Source of the DNA: a bacterium
GTDB lineage: Bacteria > Pseudomonadota > Gammaproteobacteria > Burkholderiales > Methylophilaceae
Assembly (NCBI GenBank): GCA_027310505.1
Contig: DAIDAS010000208.1
Location: 1 to 9,017 of the forward strand
DNA length: 9,017 bases
Direction: 5' to 3'
In this document: one piece after another, positions 6,527 through 9,017 of the stretch
Numbering within the stretch: position 1 is the first letter of the stretch
Layout of the letters: the number at the start of each line of letters is the position of its first letter
Notes under the pieces: generated by a model
Told to the model about the DNA's origin: nothing
The model's database searches: none
What the model saw: only the letters and a program-made list of their open reading frames with translations
Translations under genes and position numbers: made by a program

Positions 6527-6546
6527 TCAACCTAAAGTAAGAAGAC

Positions 6547-9017
6547 ATGACACAAAGCTTTATTGAACGACTTCGTAGCCAAGTGCTGCTTTGCGATGGA
6601 GGCACTGGCACGCTGATCCAGGCAGAGACCTGGGATGTTGAAAAGGATTTCGCCGGGCTGGAAAACTGCTCGGAAATCCTGGTCGACACCCGGCCGGATT
6701 TCGTCGAGAAAGTACACCGTACCTACTTCGAAGCCGGCGCAGACTGCGTTGAAACCAATACCTTCGGCGCGAATAAAGTGGTATTTGCCGAATTCGACCT
6801 GGTCGAACGCACCTATGAGCTCAACAAGCGTGCCGCCGCGATTGCAAGAAAAGTCGCCGACGAATTCGCCACGCCAGCATGGCCGCGTTACGTGCTTGGT
6901 TCGGTCGGGCCCGGGACGAAACTGGCCAGCCTCGGCCACACCACCTACGACATCCTGGAAGACTCCTATGCCGAACAGGCGCGTGGCCTGATTGATGGCG
7001 GCATCGACTGCTTCCTGCTGGAAACCAACCAGGATCTACTCACCATCAAGGCTGCCGTAAACGGCTGCAAGATCGCACGCACTGAAAAAGGCCGTGAAGA
7101 CCTGCCCATTTTCGTCCAGGTCACCATTGAAACGACAGGCACCATGCTGGTGGGCAGCGACATTGCCTGCGCGGCCACCGCCATCGATGCACTGGATGTG
7201 GACGGGATCGGCCTCAACTGCGCCACCGGCCCGGCAGAGATGTCAGAGCACGTCAAATATCTGGGCGAAAAATGGCGCAAGATGATCTCCGTCATGCCCA
7301 ATGCCGGCCTACCCATGCTGGTGGATGGCAAGACGGAATACCCGTTGCTGCCGTTCGAACTGGCCGACTGGCAACAACGCTTCGTCGAGGAAGACGGCGT
7401 CAACCTGATCGGCGGCTGCTGCGGCACCAGCCCGGATCATATTCGCGAACTGCGCGCCATGCTGGATGCTCGCGCCGATCAGGCGCCGGTCGCACGCACC
7501 CCGCAATGGGAGCCTTCCGTCTCTTCGCTCTACACCTCGGTAACCTTGCGACAAGAGAATGCGGTATTTGCTATCGGCGAACGCAGCAATGCGAACGGCT
7601 CCAAGAAATTCCGCGACCTGCTCAACGCAGAAGACTGGGACGCGCTCACGGCGATTGGCCGCGAACAGGTGAGGGAAGGCTCGCACGCGCTGGATGTATG
7701 CACCGCCTATGTCGGCCGCCCGGAAGTCAAGGACATGTGCGAAGTGGTATCGCGCTATCGCGGCCAGATCACGGTACCACTGGTGGTGGATTCCACCGAG
7801 CTGCCTGTTATCGAGGCCGCGCTGAAACTGATCGGCGGCAAGTCCATCATCAACTCCATCAATTTCGAGGATGGCGAGGAAAAAGCCGAAAAAATCCTGC
7901 GCATGGCAAAGAAATTCGGCGCGGCCGTCGTTGCCCTCACCATCGACGAAGAAGGCATGGCCAAAAGTGTGGACGACAAACTGCGCATCGCGCATCGGCT
8001 GTATGACTTCGCGGTGAACCAGCACGGCCTGCCGGCTTCCGACCTTCTTTTCGACCCGCTGACCTTCACCATTTGCACCGGCGTAGAAGACGACCGCAAC
8101 CACGGCATCAACACGCTGGACGCGATCGAGCGCATCGCAAAAGAGCTGCCCGAATGCCAGATCATGCTGGGGCTGTCCAACATCAGCTTCGGTCTCAACG
8201 CAGCTGCGCGGCACGTATTGAATTCGGTATTCCTGGCGCATGCCCAGAAGCGCGGCATGAAGGCGGCGATTATCCATGTCTCCAAGATTGTTCCATTGCA
8301 CAAGATCGACGAAGTACATCGGATCGCCGCCGAAAACCTGATCTTCAACCGCTGGCAAGACAACAAGGATCCACTACTCACGTTCGTCGACATGTTCAAG
8401 GACATCAAAGCCGTCGAAACCACGAGGAAACGCCCGGAAACCATCGAAGAAATCCTAAAGCAACGCATCATCGATGGCGACAAACAAGGCCTCAACGATG
8501 ATCTGGCGAAAGCCATGGAAACCTACAAGCCGCTCGATATCATCAATGAGTTATTGTTGGACGGCATGCGCGTGGTAGGCGAGTTGTTCGGTGCCGGCGA
8601 GATGCAACTGCCCTTCGTCCTGCAGAGCGCGGAAACCATGAAGGCTGCCGTGGCCTATCTGGAACAGTTCATGGAAAAAATCGAGGGCCAGGAAAAAGGC
8701 ATTCTGGTGCTGGCCACGGTGAAGGGCGACGTGCACGACATCGGCAAGAACCTGGTCGACATCATTCTCACCAACAACGGCTACAAGGTCATCAACCTCG
8801 GGATCAAGCAGCCGGTGGGAGCCATCATGGAAGCCGCGCGCCAGCATGCCGCCGATGCCGTTGGCATGTCCGGGCTGCTGGTGAAATCGACTGTGATCAT
8901 GAAGGACAATCTGGAAGAGATGAAAAAGGAAGGTATTGATATTCCGGTACTGCTGGGTGGCGCCGCGCTGACACGCAAGTATGTCGAAAATGATTGCCGC
9001 TTCGTCTACACCAACCC
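6547..9017 (+). CDS. metH: Cobalamin-dependent methionine synthase, 3' end beyond window
   Basis: The window holds 823 codons of an open frame that methylates homocysteine from 5-methyltetrahydrofolate via cobalamin. The modules run in MetH order. The homocysteine domain has DGGTGT (17-22) and zinc ligands Cys225 (GLNC) plus Cys291 and Cys292 (GGCCGT). The pterin domain (about 337-595) has IGERSNANGSKKF (343-355), VVDSTELP and LGLSNISFGLNAAARHVLNS. The cap domain (about 630-720) has FGAGEMQLPFVL (681-692). The cobalamin domain has DVHDIG with axial His730, then GMSGLL and LLGGAALT. The pterin domain reads GSHALDVCTAYVGR where E. coli MetH has an IDINMDEG-type motif. It resembles, from memory, the actinobacterial-like subgroup. 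ATG 6547 follows the diguanylate cyclase by 20 bases, with a purine-rich AAGTAAGAAG as its likely ribosome site. The separate reactivation-domain gene suggests this protein ends soon after the cobalamin domain, but the 3' end is not visible. Confidence 0.97.
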   Translation, partial: MTQSFIERLRSQVLLCDGGTGTLIQAETWDVEKDFAGLENCSEILVDTRPDFVEKVHRTYFEAGADCVETNTFGANKVVFAEFDLVERTYELNKRAAAIARKVADEFATPAWPRYVLGSVGPGTKLASLGHTTYDILEDSYAEQARGLIDGGIDCFLLETNQDLLTIKAAVNGCKIARTEKGREDLPIFVQVTIETTGTMLVGSDIACAATAIDALDVDGIGLNCATGPAEMSEHVKYLGEKWRKMISVMPNAGLPMLVDGKTEYPLLPFELADWQQRFVEEDGVNLIGGCCGTSPDHIRELRAMLDARADQAPVARTPQWEPSVSSLYTSVTLRQENAVFAIGERSNANGSKKFRDLLNAEDWDALTAIGREQVREGSHALDVCTAYVGRPEVKDMCEVVSRYRGQITVPLVVDSTELPVIEAALKLIGGKSIINSINFEDGEEKAEKILRMAKKFGAAVVALTIDEEGMAKSVDDKLRIAHRLYDFAVNQHGLPASDLLFDPLTFTICTGVEDDRNHGINTLDAIERIAKELPECQIMLGLSNISFGLNAAARHVLNSVFLAHAQKRGMKAAIIHVSKIVPLHKIDEVHRIAAENLIFNRWQDNKDPLLTFVDMFKDIKAVETTRKRPETIEEILKQRIIDGDKQGLNDDLAKAMETYKPLDIINELLLDGMRVVGELFGAGEMQLPFVLQSAETMKAAVAYLEQFMEKIEGQEKGILVLATVKGDVHDIGKNLVDIILTNNGYKVINLGIKQPVGAIMEAARQHAADAVGMSGLLVKSTVIMKDNLEEMKKEGIDIPVLLGGAALTRKYVENDCRFVYTN

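Noticed and set aside
6527..6546. A cobalamin riboswitch or SAM-responsive leader ahead of metH
   Set aside because: Only 20 bases separate the genes, and neither this gap nor 5483-5539 holds a B12-box-like or SAM-box-like element.
7272..8006. A 244-codon plus-strand frame inside metH
   Set aside because: It is an out-of-frame reading of the conserved metH coding sequence, Arg- and His-rich and without domains.
7309..8358. A 349-codon open frame on the minus strand
   Set aside because: It is antisense to the metH pterin domain, which reads cleanly through the whole stretch. The protein looks like no family I know.
1..9017. CRISPR arrays, tRNA or rRNA genes, phage or defence modules
   Set aside because: No regular spaced repeats, cloverleaf or rRNA-like sequence were seen. 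The window is almost fully occupied by recognised genes.

Overview
The window reads as a chromosomal segment of a Gram-negative proteobacterium, most likely a betaproteobacterium. The cues are mpl (murein tripeptide recycling), a TonB protein of the form I associate with betaproteobacteria, a Shethna-type [2Fe-2S] ferredoxin and a secreted beta-carbonic anhydrase. A Gallionella/Nitrosomonadales-type host is plausible, but that finer placement is from memory of protein style only.

Left edge (1-117): the terminus of an IS3-family insertion sequence, with the first 18 codons of its orfA on the minus strand. It abuts an EAL-domain phosphodiesterase gene (118-795, plus strand) that has lost its 5' part. 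The surviving codons start at the final Leu of the EAL signature, so the IS appears to sit inside the catalytic motif. A HIT-family hydrolase (795-1202) follows with a one-base stop/start overlap.

Middle (1199-5482, minus strand): five genes in a tight, probably single transcriptional unit. In order of transcription they are a stand-alone methionine synthase reactivation domain, an exported beta-carbonic anhydrase, the murein ligase Mpl, a TonB-family protein and a thioredoxin-like [2Fe-2S] ferredoxin. One junction has a 21-base gap and the other three are stop/start overlaps. The last gene converges on the HIT gene with a four-base overlap of stop codons.

Right (5540-9017, plus strand): a diguanylate cyclase with an intact GGEEF active site and RxxD inhibitory site. 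After 20 bases comes metH, cobalamin-dependent methionine synthase, cut by the window edge inside its cobalamin-binding domain. The diguanylate cyclase and the reactivation-domain gene diverge from a 57-base spacer.

The main biological point is that methionine synthase appears to be split. The catalytic Hcy/folate/B12 modules are in metH at the right edge. The AdoMet-dependent reactivation module is a separate gene on the opposite strand, with a c-di-GMP synthase between them. Whether metH truly lacks its own reactivation domain lies beyond the window. No RNA genes, CRISPR arrays or recognisable riboswitches were seen, and no gene-free stretch exceeds 120 bases.
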